This document shows positions 38,816 through 46,622 of a DNA stretch of 64,000 bases, piece after piece. The position numbers and the translations under genes were made by a program. The stretch is from Polycladospora coralii (lineage in GTDB: Bacteria > Bacillota > Bacilli > Thermoactinomycetales > Thermoactinomycetaceae): the NCBI RefSeq assembly GCF_014773435.2, contig NZ_JACXAG020000001.1, positions 620,001-684,000 on the forward strand, given 5' to 3'. A model generated the notes under the pieces. That model was not told where the DNA came from. It worked only from the letters and a program-made list of their open reading frames with translations, and searched no databases. Position 1 is the first letter of the stretch. The number at the start of each line of letters is the position of its first letter.

Positions 38816-40452
38816 AATCTCCCTCTCATATTTTCTTGTCTTAACCACATTTCAACCGCAAGAGTTTGATTGAATTCTGGTAATCTTACAGGAAGACCTA
38901 ATAACAATTTTTGTATACATTCTTGAAATTTGCTAAGATTTACTAGTCCTATATCTGATAAAATCATACTTTTGAAATTATTTTCAAACCAGTTTTGATG
39001 TATTCGAACCCCATGATAAAGATCTGCTGTGTAGTTCCCTTTGGTGTTTCGATTTAATAAGCAATTGGGTAAGTCATCCTGGAAAGATTTTTTCAATAAT
39101 GGCTTTAACATCTGTGGGTTCATTTTATCTTCGGACTTTATTCGCATACAGGTTCTAATGATGTTGTGGTCAAGGTAAGGCATTGCCAAATTTACACCCT
39201 CTTGTACAGATAGCTCTCTCAATCCATGGGAAACATATCCAAGATAGTAAATGCCTCGAAGAGTGTCTGATACTCCTCTATATTTCGAATGTTTGTTTTG
39301 AATAATACCTTCCTGCTTCTTCAACCAATCAATGTGTACAGGATCAAGCAATAAAGAATGTCTTTTTTTCATATTTTTTGGAGTGTTAATATTCAACGCT
39401 AATCGCATTGATATGTTCATCCAATTCCAAGGAGATTCATTAAACTTCCTTGCCCATTCTCTGGTGTGATCCCAAAACATAAAAAGTTTCTTTTGCTTTA
39501 GAAGGTCTATAAGATAGGTTAGGCTTGGCTCAATTACAGTATCGGCTCCTTCTCCACAAAAGTGAATATCAGACTCATTCTCTTTCGCCCATCTCAACTT
39601 ACTTCTAAATTTAGACGCTGACCACAAAAAAGGTATCGGACTATCGGTGTGAAAACTTTCAATATTAGAGTAGTTAGGAGGAATATTATCATATCCTATG
39701 AAGTCTGGTATGATATTACCTCTCAGTTCAATAATTTTTCTAGCAATAAACGCATCTTCATTTTCCTCTTTTCCAACAAAAGTAATTGTTCTGATTTCTT
39801 TGTCGTTTGAAGCTATCCATGCCAATGTAGATGAATCTAATCCACCGCTTAAGTCACTCGTTACTTGTCTATTTTTAGAACGATATAAAACGGCTTCTAT
39901 AAGTTGTTTTTTAAGTAGATACTGACCTTCTTCTAAGGATAAAGGGGGATCATCGTCAATTATCCATGCCCTAAACAACCTAGTTGAACCATTCTTTACA
40001 ACTAAACCATACCCTCCAGCTATTTTTTTTATTTTTTGATAAGGAGTTTCACCGTCAATATGAAGTCCTCCAGTTAATAATTGTTTTGATAAATGGTGAT
40101 GGTTTAATTGAGATGGTAATTTATCTTGAATAAAATGTAGATTTGAAGAAAAGATAAGTTTATTCCCAAGTTCTGTATAGTAAATGGGTCTACAATTTGC
40201 TATGTCTGAAAACAAGAAAAGAGTATCTTCTATATGTATTACCGTTTGATAGTTGCCTTTTAGGAATAAGATATCCTTTGAATTATTGTTTTTCAAGAAT
40301 TTTCTATAAGCTAGAGTAGCATCCTTTTTACTTGACATCATCTCACCAAAGAAGGAACATTGCACATTCTTATCTTTGAATTGGACAGAACTATGTATAT
40401 CACTTTCAAATAATAGAGTATTTTTACCAGAATCAAAATTACCTAAAAACAT
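38812..40452 (-). CDS. Lasso peptide cyclase (asparagine synthetase-like, C)
   Basis: This 546-residue protein has a glutaminase-like N-terminal domain without an N-terminal Cys nucleophile and a C-terminal asparagine synthetase domain with the ATP-pyrophosphatase loop VTSDLSGGLDSSTLAW near residue 206. It adenylates the ring Asp/Glu side chain and forms the macrolactam with the core N-terminal Gly. GAGGAGAG precedes the ATG at 40452. It follows the precursor gene, with a strong hairpin in between. Confidence 0.93.
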   Translation of the reverse strand: MFLGNFDSGKNTLLFESDIHSSVQFKDKNVQCSFFGEMMSSKKDATLAYRKFLKNNNSKDILFLKGNYQTVIHIEDTLFLFSDIANCRPIYYTELGNKLIFSSNLHFIQDKLPSQLNHHHLSKQLLTGGLHIDGETPYQKIKKIAGGYGLVVKNGSTRLFRAWIIDDDPPLSLEEGQYLLKKQLIEAVLYRSKNRQVTSDLSGGLDSSTLAWIASNDKEIRTITFVGKEENEDAFIARKIIELRGNIIPDFIGYDNIPPNYSNIESFHTDSPIPFLWSASKFRSKLRWAKENESDIHFCGEGADTVIEPSLTYLIDLLKQKKLFMFWDHTREWARKFNESPWNWMNISMRLALNINTPKNMKKRHSLLLDPVHIDWLKKQEGIIQNKHSKYRGVSDTLRGIYYLGYVSHGLRELSVQEGVNLAMPYLDHNIIRTCMRIKSEDKMNPQMLKPLLKKSFQDDLPNCLLNRNTKGNYTADLYHGVRIHQNWFENNFKSMILSDIGLVNLSKFQECIQKLLLGLPVRLPEFNQTLAVEMWLRQENMRGRL

Positions 40453-40473
40453 ATTTAAACTCTCCTCATTTCG

Positions 40474-40508
40474 TACAGTCAGAGAAACGATTTATTTCTC
40501 TGACTGTA
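40474..40508 (-). promoter_or_regulatory. Stable hairpin between lasso precursor and cyclase genes
   Basis: TACAGTCAGAGAAA (40474-40487) pairs perfectly with TTTCTCTGACTGTA (40495-40508) around a seven-base loop. No T run follows on the minus strand, so it is more likely an attenuator or mRNA-processing/stabilising structure than a full terminator. It would favour precursor mRNA over enzyme mRNA. Confidence 0.6.
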
Positions 40509-40591
40509 TGTACATTGATTTGTATAACAGAGGCATCTTGCTATACGAATCTTTTATTGCTGATTCCAAAAATCAAAAAGTTTCTGCTGAT

Positions 40592-40696
40592 CTAGTTTTG
40601 ATACGAGTTCTCATCCGCTGTGTCCTTATGTTTGAACCCTAAAGTGAGCTCTTCAAATGATCCAATTTCAATCAACATTGGTGCCTCATACTTCAA
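40592..40696 (-). CDS. Lasso peptide precursor (A), predicted aspartimide-type
   Basis: TTG at 40696 opens a 34-residue frame eight bases after AGGAGG; that site lies inside the last codons of the methyltransferase gene, whose stop is one base before the TTG. The leader has the conserved Y3xxP6xL8xxxG12xF14 pattern and Thr18 at position -2 of the cut. The predicted core is GFKHKDTADENSYQN (residues 20-34): Gly1 and Asp9 for the macrolactam ring, Asp6-Thr7 within the ring, and a six-residue tail. The Asp-Thr pair is where the neighbouring isoaspartyl-methyltransferase-like enzyme would form an aspartimide. The TTG start and small size hide it from routine gene finding. Confidence 0.88.
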   Translation of the reverse strand: MKYEAPMLIEIGSFEELTLGFKHKDTADENSYQN

Positions 40697-40697
40697 A

Positions 40698-41693
40698 TCA
40701 ATCACCTCCTTTCAGCTCTACTTTTATATTATCTTTGGTTATGATAGGAATTAAATCTTTATAACTGGGCTCGTTCACTAATACCCATTGATTAATCCAA
40801 CCATTTAAGATTTGAGCGTGATTTTGATCTGAAATCATCCACTTTTCTGGATAATGATAGGAAAGTAAGGCGAATCCATCTGGACTGCTATACCCAATCC
40901 ATCCACTTTCATCTTCTTTCAATCCAAAAGTTAATCCTTGGGAGTTTTTGGCAAGCAGATAAGGAAGTATATCACTACCCGTTTTTTTGAATGATGAAGA
41001 TTCTGGTTTTGTTCCATAGTATAATCTCAGCCAGTTTTGATTATCACTATGTTTCATCCAGTCCCCACTTGCCCAAACAGGAGTGTCATCGCCGCCAATC
41101 AAGTCTGCATATGAGATGATCCCTAATGCTTTGAAATCTGTGACAGGCTCAGAGCTCATCGGGATATATCCTTCGTCACTGACGGATTGTCCAATGAGTC
41201 CATTATTCACTTTTTTGAATGAAACCGTTACAATTCCTCTTGCTATAGGCACGACTTGAAACGGGAAAACGATGATTCCGTCTTTTTTTAATTGTTCAAT
41301 CCAATGGTTGGGGATCTCTTGTGGAGTCGTCCACGCAATAATCCGATCAAAAGGGGCATGGTCGGAATCACCTAGTCTGCCATCTCTGGTTATACATTGA
41401 ACTGAGTGGATGTCCTTTTCTTTATACAAACGGTTTGCTCTTTTAGTAAGCGTCGGCTCGATATCTAGTGAGATAACAGAACCGCTTGAGCCTACCAAAT
41501 AAGACAAAAGCGCCCCACTAAATCCTGAACCCGTACCGATTTCAAGTACACGATTCCCTTCGCGGGCATCTAGCATACTTAGTCCATTTCGAATTCCAGA
41601 ATTAGCCGTTGATTGTGTGATTCTCTTGCCATTTTCCTGTAGGACAAAATCATCTCGGTTGGTGTTTTGAAAAGCCCAATCTAAGTTTTCCAC
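40698..41693 (-). CDS. Lasso peptide O-methyltransferase (protein-L-isoaspartate methyltransferase-like)
   Basis: This 331-residue protein has the PIMT domain: GKRITQSTANSGI, SAM-binding VLEIGTGSGFSGALLSYLVG, VISLDIEP and FDRIIAWTTPQEIP. A C-terminal extension of about 120 residues (with GLTFGLKEDESGWIGYSS) is absent from housekeeping PIMT. It should methylate the ring Asp of the lasso peptide, which then closes to an aspartimide, as known for lihuanodin and cellulonodin-2. GTG at 41693 has AAGGAGGTAAG upstream; the frame is open for 27 more codons, but that part does not look like the family. Translation is coupled to the precursor. Confidence 0.9.
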   Translation of the reverse strand: MENLDWAFQNTNRDDFVLQENGKRITQSTANSGIRNGLSMLDAREGNRVLEIGTGSGFSGALLSYLVGSSGSVISLDIEPTLTKRANRLYKEKDIHSVQCITRDGRLGDSDHAPFDRIIAWTTPQEIPNHWIEQLKKDGIIVFPFQVVPIARGIVTVSFKKVNNGLIGQSVSDEGYIPMSSEPVTDFKALGIISYADLIGGDDTPVWASGDWMKHSDNQNWLRLYYGTKPESSSFKKTGSDILPYLLAKNSQGLTFGLKEDESGWIGYSSPDGFALLSYHYPEKWMISDQNHAQILNGWINQWVLVNEPSYKDLIPIITKDNIKVELKGGD

Positions 41694-41754
41694 TTTACTT
41701 ACCTCCTTAAAATAGGGACTTATCTCTATAATTACTTTCATAATATCTGTATGT

Positions 41755-42312
41755 CTACCTCCAACTCGTTGCAATATCTAATCTTTTGTACATCCTTCGT
41801 ATACTGCTTTTGCTGTGACCCATTTGCTCAGATAGTTCCTTTACGGTATGTGTTGTTGTTAGTTCAATCAAATACTTTTTCAACTGATAATCGGTCATGT
41901 TCCATTTAGCCTTGAGAAGATCTTCAATACGCTTGGCACCTGCTGACCGTAATGGGATTTTGTACTTCACGAGATAGTAGCGAACTAAGGTATGCGAACA
42001 GCCCAGTTCTGCACCACATTCTAGGATGGTTTTGTTCTGCTTGACATAGAGGTCATACAGACGCATTTCGGATAACAGGTTATATCTTTGCTTCGTCTCA
42101 ATCCCATATCGTTTGTAAATCACTTGGGCTGAGCTAGCTGAGCAATTAAATATATCTCCCAGTTGCTTAAAGGTGAGCATTTGAAAGAAACGTAGGTGTA
42201 AGAGATGTTCTTTAAACGCTGTATCATCCATGTGCAGTTTCATTTTGAGTTTCTCTTCAAGTCTCACTCTGCCACCTTTTTTCTTTTCAATCGGGATTTG
42301 ATTGTGTACCAA
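41755..42312 (-). CDS. Multi-HTH DNA-binding protein of unknown role, 5' end unclear
   Basis: The frame encodes repeated short helix-turn-helix units: MLTFKQLGDIFNCSASSAQV, TILECGAELGCSHTLVRYYL and TVKELSEQMGHSKSSIRRMY. Coding similarity continues upstream in the same frame to about 42393 (SIRECANKLYCQPQAIRKH, a further unit) without a good start. TTG at 42312 has no ribosome site. A GTG behind GGAGGGG near 42405 is one frame off, so a one-base deletion may have broken the gene. It may be a regulator of the lasso operon or a leftover of a mobile element. Confidence 0.55.
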   Translation of the reverse strand: MVHNQIPIEKKKGGRVRLEEKLKMKLHMDDTAFKEHLLHLRFFQMLTFKQLGDIFNCSASSAQVIYKRYGIETKQRYNLLSEMRLYDLYVKQNKTILECGAELGCSHTLVRYYLVKYKIPLRSAGAKRIEDLLKAKWNMTDYQLKKYLIELTTTHTVKELSEQMGHSKSSIRRMYKRLDIATSWR

Positions 42313-42408
42313 GTGCTTTCGAATCGCCTGAGGCTGGCAGTAGAGCTTATTGGCACATTCTCGGATGCTCCTTTTTTCGACAACATATAGCTGAGATGTC
42401 TAGCACGT

Positions 42409-42651
42409 CTAGCCCCTCCGCTTTCCGTTTGTCATAAGTTTTTTCAATAGCTCAAATGTCCGGTTCTTTCTGAATAATCCCATACAATCAATTGATTCCA
42501 CAGGATACTGGCAATCCTCTAATGTCAGGGCATGTGCACGCAGAAAGACATCAATTTTAGCTGGCTTTTCTATTTCCTTGCACGCTCCCGTTTCCAGATG
42601 ACAAACCATTAATTTGTGTTCATATTCGTCATACCAAAACTTAATTTCCAT
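42409..42651 (-). CDS. Hypothetical protein, 80 residues
   Basis: ATG at 42651 follows AAAGGAGTG. The protein starts MEIKFWYDEYEHKLMVCHLE and has no membrane segment or motif I recognise. It is charged and probably cytoplasmic. It is followed by the HTH gene and preceded, with 16 bases between, by another small gene; the three may form one unit. Confidence 0.55.
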   Translation of the reverse strand: MEIKFWYDEYEHKLMVCHLETGACKEIEKPAKIDVFLRAHALTLEDCQYPVESIDCMGLFRKNRTFELLKKLMTNGKRRG

Positions 42652-42667
42652 GAATAGACACTCCTTT

Positions 42668-42973
42668 TTAGGCATTCCGTTCAGAAGTGAACATGGGATC
42701 GAGCGTCGATTTACCTGTTATAATCTGCTGGCTTTCCAGTTCAGCATGAACGACATCAAGGAGTGGAATGACAACATCACCGTGATCCATATGGAAGACA
42801 ATGCATTTCGTTCTTTTAGCGGGTTGATGATCAATCACTAAAACGACATTCGCCTCCGTATCCTTTCGTACATTCACCTTACTTTTAATGAATTCAACAT
42901 GAGGACGGTTACATAAGTCAGTAATGAAGGTATAGACTTGATCGACTAATCCTTTCACCTGTAATTGAATCAT
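42668..42973 (-). CDS. Hypothetical protein, 101 residues, possibly DUF3970-like
   Basis: ATG at 42973 follows TTGAGGAGGC, a strong ribosome site. The N-terminal MIQLQVKGLVDQVYTFITDL and following strand resemble the short DUF3970 proteins of Bacilli mobile regions; the rest is not recognised. It diverges from the XRE operon, with a shared intergenic region of about 180 bases. Confidence 0.5.
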   Translation of the reverse strand: MIQLQVKGLVDQVYTFITDLCNRPHVEFIKSKVNVRKDTEANVVLVIDHQPAKRTKCIVFHMDHGDVVIPLLDVVHAELESQQIITGKSTLDPMFTSERNA

Positions 42974-43017
42974 GTTGATGCCTCCTCAATATCCGATATT
43001 ACATACATACTGCATAA

Positions 43018-43046
43018 TTGACACTTTGTATATTAAGCTGTACTAT
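43018..43046 (+). promoter_or_regulatory. Sigma-A promoter of the XRE-NUDIX-YdcF operon
   Basis: A perfect TTGACA (43018-43023), a 17-base spacer and TACTAT (43041-43046, five of six) lie about 110 bases before the first gene. It is the cleanest promoter in the island. Confidence 0.75.
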
Positions 43047-43157
43047 ACTTCATAACTAACTATTATTATTGCTTATTTTCATATATTTATGAATAAACTA
43101 GTTTGTTTGATATTAATTCCATTTTCACACTATTTTGTTGGAATAGGAGAGGATAAT

Positions 43158-43985
43158 TTGATCTATCACTATGGTTTAACAATTCGCGAAGGTAGAGAGC
43201 TGTTAGGTTTGACACAAGCTCAATTAGCTGAAAAGTGGCCACAATCTGGAGGTGGTACGGGGGTAAGTCTAAATTATGTATCTGATGTCGAGAGAGGAAT
43301 TAAAAATATAACGGATTTAAAAACGCTACGCCTTCTGTGTAAAATATTGGAGATTCCTCTGTGGAAAGTCGGTCTTTCTGATTTCAACCCGTTTAATCCA
43401 TATTCAATCAGTCCATTTGAGGTTAATCAATACGGTATAATCAAATTAACTGATTGTGCAATTGATCGTATTTCAGATTATAAAAACTGTCTATTGGATG
43501 CTAAAGGTGACTGTTTTATTTCTGGTACATCAATGATACATTTATCTGAAGATTCAAGTGAAATATTAAAAGATAAGCTACTATATGGGAAGGTACATTT
43601 ACTTATCCTTAATCCAGATTGGATCAAATATCATTATATCCTTCTCTCTTTTATTGAAAATGAAGAAGACAAAAAAATATTTCACTATGAAATTCGTAAT
43701 TCAATACGCAAGATCATTCAATTTAGAAAATCATTGCCAATAGAACTAAGAGAACGACTACATCTAAAGACCTACCACACTGTATTTCCGTATATTATAA
43801 CTGGATTTGAAAATGATACCGACGGAAAAATCGTTTTTGAAATTACAGATTATATACCTGAAAAAAACAGACCGAGATTTACTGTACAAAAAACCAGTGA
43901 CAATAATGCGATTTATGCGCAAGTCAAGCGAAAGTTTTTTTCCTTATGGCACAACAAATCAGTTACAGAGGAGCTAAACGCATGA
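43158..43985 (+). CDS. XRE-family regulator with C-terminal PLD-like/DUF5919-type domain
   Basis: This 275-residue protein has an N-terminal Cro/CI-type HTH (LTIREGRELLGLTQAQLAEKW ending at IPLWKVGL). The C-terminal part reads DCFISGTSMIHLSEDSSEI and KVHLLILNPDWI, the start pattern of DUF5919, a domain distantly like phospholipase D. TTG at 43158 has AGGAGAGG just upstream; the open frame reaches 43089. The stop overlaps the NUDIX start (ATGA), so sensor and NUDIX enzyme are made together. Ligand and target are unknown. Confidence 0.7.
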   Translation: MIYHYGLTIREGRELLGLTQAQLAEKWPQSGGGTGVSLNYVSDVERGIKNITDLKTLRLLCKILEIPLWKVGLSDFNPFNPYSISPFEVNQYGIIKLTDCAIDRISDYKNCLLDAKGDCFISGTSMIHLSEDSSEILKDKLLYGKVHLLILNPDWIKYHYILLSFIENEEDKKIFHYEIRNSIRKIIQFRKSLPIELRERLHLKTYHTVFPYIITGFENDTDGKIVFEITDYIPEKNRPRFTVQKTSDNNAIYAQVKRKFFSLWHNKSVTEELNA

Positions 43986-44536
43986 GTACAGAACTCTATT
44001 TTGAGTATCAGTGGCGCTACAAAAAAGAAGATTTAAAGTTTTGTCCGCGATGTGGGGCGCATTTCTCACTTGAAGATTTACACATTCCGAATCAGCCGCA
44101 ATTACTTTGTCATCATTGTCAGTTTGTATTTTACCTCGACCCCAAGTTAGTCGTTGTTGCGGTTGTGTTAAACAAACAGCGAAATAAGGTATTGCTCCTC
44201 CAAAGAAACGAAGAACCCGGAGAAGGGCTCTGGGCATTTCCAGGTGGACATGTTGAGCGTGGACAAGATCTTTTTGAAACACTTACAAGTGAAGTTAAGG
44301 AAGAGACCGGTCTATTCATAGAGATCAACAAAATCATTCATACTGCTTCTTACGCTACAGATGGAATCATACAATTAACCTATGAAGCAATCGCAGAAAA
44401 TGAAGAGGTGATAATCAATATAGAAAGTAAAAAGGGGTGCTTCTTTTACTTTGAAGAAATACCATGGGACAGGCTCGCGTTCTCCTCAACTAAACAAATA
44501 TTGAGCCAATATGATCAGCATAATAATGCGAATTAG
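43982..44536 (+). CDS. NUDIX hydrolase with N-terminal zinc ribbon
   Basis: This 184-residue protein has a zinc ribbon (CPRCGAHF...CHHCQFVFY, residues ~18-45) and a NUDIX box GGHVERGQDLFETLTSEVKEETG that fits the GX5EX7REUXEEXGU pattern except Lys for Arg. It resembles NudC-like or ADP-ribose pyrophosphatase-like enzymes that cleave nucleoside diphosphate derivatives. GAGGAG precedes the ATG, which overlaps the XRE stop. Substrate not readable. Confidence 0.82.
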   Translation: MSTELYFEYQWRYKKEDLKFCPRCGAHFSLEDLHIPNQPQLLCHHCQFVFYLDPKLVVVAVVLNKQRNKVLLLQRNEEPGEGLWAFPGGHVERGQDLFETLTSEVKEETGLFIEINKIIHTASYATDGIIQLTYEAIAENEEVIINIESKKGCFFYFEEIPWDRLAFSSTKQILSQYDQHNNAN

Positions 44537-44582
44537 CGTGATTGTACATCCATTCAATCCTACTGAAAAAGAAGTGAGTAAA

Positions 44583-45296
44583 ATGACAACGATGATACTG
44601 ATAATCGGCTTTATCTCTATAGGTACATGCCTAACTTGGCTTTTTTGGTATCTGAAAGGAAGAAGATTTGCACTGCGGAATCATTTACAAAAAGCAGATG
44701 CCATTGTTGTACTTGCTGGTACACGGGGTAGTTTGGAATTTCTCGATGGTAAGATTCGTACTGCGGTAAATCTATATCATCAAGGATGGGCGCCCTATAT
44801 TATTTGTAGCGGTAAATTTAGTGTGAAAGTAGATGACAAAGCACCCGATCTGATTCCTCTACACGAACTTCACGAGGCTTTTCAACAGGGGCGTATTCAA
44901 AAAAAAGATATTGCTAATGCCGCAAAAAAGTGGGATCGAAATCTTGGAGCGGTTTATTTGCGTGATCAAGCTTTAGCGTTGAATGTTCCGTCAGAGTCAA
45001 TCCTAATTGAAGATGAATCCCTACACACTCGTGAAAATGCTGCGTTTGTCCTTCACTTACTCAAGAAATCCAATTTATCACACATTATTATCGTAACATC
45101 ACCCTTCCATCAATTAAGGACATACCTTACTTTCAAGAAAGTTCTTCAGCCCTATGGGATTATAATCACAAATTATTATGCTGACACAGGTGAATGGCAT
45201 CCTTTTTCTTGGTTTTTGTCTAAAAAACACCGCAATCTAGTTAAAAGCGAAGTTGAGCGAATTCAGACATACCGGAAGAAAGGAGATCTTCTTTAA
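44583..45296 (+). CDS. YdcF-like membrane protein (DUF218)
   Basis: This 237-residue protein has one N-terminal membrane helix (TMILIIGFISIGTCLTWLFWYL) and a DUF218 domain: ADAIVVLAGTRG, YIICSGKF, LIEDESLHTRENAAFV and IIIVTSPFHQLRTYLTFKKV. The domain is found in YdcF and SanA, envelope proteins of unclear enzymology. The ATG at 44583 has AGAAGTGAG upstream; an earlier in-frame ATG at 44511 overlaps nudix. It is the third gene of the operon. Confidence 0.78.
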   Translation: MTTMILIIGFISIGTCLTWLFWYLKGRRFALRNHLQKADAIVVLAGTRGSLEFLDGKIRTAVNLYHQGWAPYIICSGKFSVKVDDKAPDLIPLHELHEAFQQGRIQKKDIANAAKKWDRNLGAVYLRDQALALNVPSESILIEDESLHTRENAAFVLHLLKKSNLSHIIIVTSPFHQLRTYLTFKKVLQPYGIIITNYYADTGEWHPFSWFLSKKHRNLVKSEVERIQTYRKKGDLL

Positions 45297-45334
45297 TCCA
45301 TTTTTCAAAAATCAGCTACGGATGAGATAGACAC

Positions 45335-45670
45335 ATGAGTACAGAGTTTTATTTTAAGTATCCGTGACAATACAAAAAGAGGACTTAAATACTTCTTCTT
45401 CAAATAATATCCTAGTATAATCTGGATAAATCGGGATCTGGTACATACTTGCCCAATGCGTGTCAGGTCCCTCCCATACCGTTTCATTACTCCCATCTCT
45501 TTTGAAAAAATCCCATGGAACAAGCTGGCATTTCCTTCAACCAAACAAATACTGAGCCAATATGATCAGCATAATAATGTGAATTAGCGTGATTGTACAT
45601 TCATTCAATCCTACAGATAGCAATAATACATGCCTAGCTTGATTTTTCGGCATCTGAACGGAAGATTGGC
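45335..45670 (+). pseudogene. Decayed duplicate of the NUDIX-YdcF gene pair
   Basis: Bases 45335-45400 match the start of the NUDIX gene at 43982, with a TGA at the sixteenth line-up codon region. Bases 45505-45600 match the end of that gene and the junction (CCAATATGATCAGCATAATAATG occurs in both, apart from length limits here), and 45625-45665 match the ydcF membrane segment. The middle is deleted and no frame is open. It is a remnant of a tandem duplication. Confidence 0.8.
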
Positions 45671-45783
45671 GATTAAGCATATTCTTTAAAATATACATAT
45701 TGTCTTTAATTAATATTATTGCTACTATTGAAACAAGCATTTCTATCATATGTACACAATAATACATATTCAAGGAGTAGATG

Positions 45784-46593
45784 ATGCATTTACGAAATAC
45801 TGCAAATCAAATGACACTGATTTACCAACAAGATCCCAATGTAGAAGCGATTTTGTTAGCTGGTTCTGTCTCACGTGGATGGGAAGATGATTTTTCAGAT
45901 ATTGAACTTCATATTTTTTGGAAACAAGCGCCTACGGATGCGCAACGTAGACGCCCCATTGAAAAAGTAAATGGGGCTATCTTGTCGTTCCATCCCTATG
46001 AAGACGAAGAATGGTCTGAATCCTATGTAGCCAATGGCATAAAGTTTGAGATTAGTAATTTTTTGACAAACACAATCGAAAATCTCATTAACGATGTAGT
46101 AGTAGCTTCTGATACTGATTTAGACAAACAGTGTCTTATTGCTTCGCTTGCATACGGGATTCCCCTACAAGGGGTCCCATTGCTTATGGATTTACAATGC
46201 CGTGTTCAACACTATCCTGATGCATTGGCACAAGCCATGATTACGCAATATATCCATTTGGGAACGCGCTGGCAAAGCCGTCATGCATTGCTCGCTCGTA
46301 AAGACTGGCTCCTATTGTACCAAGTAATGGTTAGTGCACAGCAACATATCATGGGGACTCTGTGTGGTTTAAACCGTATTTATGTCCAACATCCCGCCTT
46401 TAAATGGCAACAACAAACGATAGTCCAGATGAAAAAAAGACCGCCACATCTCCATGGGCGCCTTCAATCTGTCTTTTTATCTCATCCGGTTGATGGTTTG
46501 AAAGAATTAGAAGCAGTACGCTCAGATGTATTCCAATTACTTACACGAGAAGTACCCCACATAGATATGTCCCATGCAAAAGACAGCAGCTAA
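45784..46593 (+). CDS. Nucleotidyltransferase-fold protein (DUF4037-like)
   Basis: This 269-residue protein has the nucleotidyltransferase motif LLAGSVSRGWEDDFSDIELHIFW, with the GS and DxE metal-binding pattern, near residue 26. The rest is helical, with a histidine-rich segment and YIHLGTRWQSRHALLARKDW. It resembles predicted aminoglycoside-type or minimal nucleotidyltransferases, but the substrate is unknown. AAGGAG lies six bases before the second of two adjacent ATG codons (45784). Confidence 0.72.
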   Translation: MHLRNTANQMTLIYQQDPNVEAILLAGSVSRGWEDDFSDIELHIFWKQAPTDAQRRRPIEKVNGAILSFHPYEDEEWSESYVANGIKFEISNFLTNTIENLINDVVVASDTDLDKQCLIASLAYGIPLQGVPLLMDLQCRVQHYPDALAQAMITQYIHLGTRWQSRHALLARKDWLLLYQVMVSAQQHIMGTLCGLNRIYVQHPAFKWQQQTIVQMKKRPPHLHGRLQSVFLSHPVDGLKELEAVRSDVFQLLTREVPHIDMSHAKDSS

Positions 46594-46620
46594 AGCACCT
46601 CATCCCCTGTGAGGTGCTTT
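46592..46620. terminator. Bidirectional terminator between the nucleotidyltransferase and dnaE
   Basis: AAAGCACCTCA (46592-46602) pairs with TGAGGTGCTTT (46610-46620). The plus strand reaches TTTTTTT after ten bases. It overlaps the convergent gene ends. Confidence 0.7.
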
Positions 46621-46622
46621 AG

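Noticed and set aside
43974-44337. Minus-strand frames of 68 and 102 codons over the NUDIX gene
   Set aside because: Antisense to the zinc ribbon and NUDIX box; no ribosome site.
45305-45773. Two minus-strand frames of 78-79 codons after ydcF
   Set aside because: They lie on the decayed NUDIX-YdcF duplicate, which explains the sequence on the other strand. No motif or site supports them.
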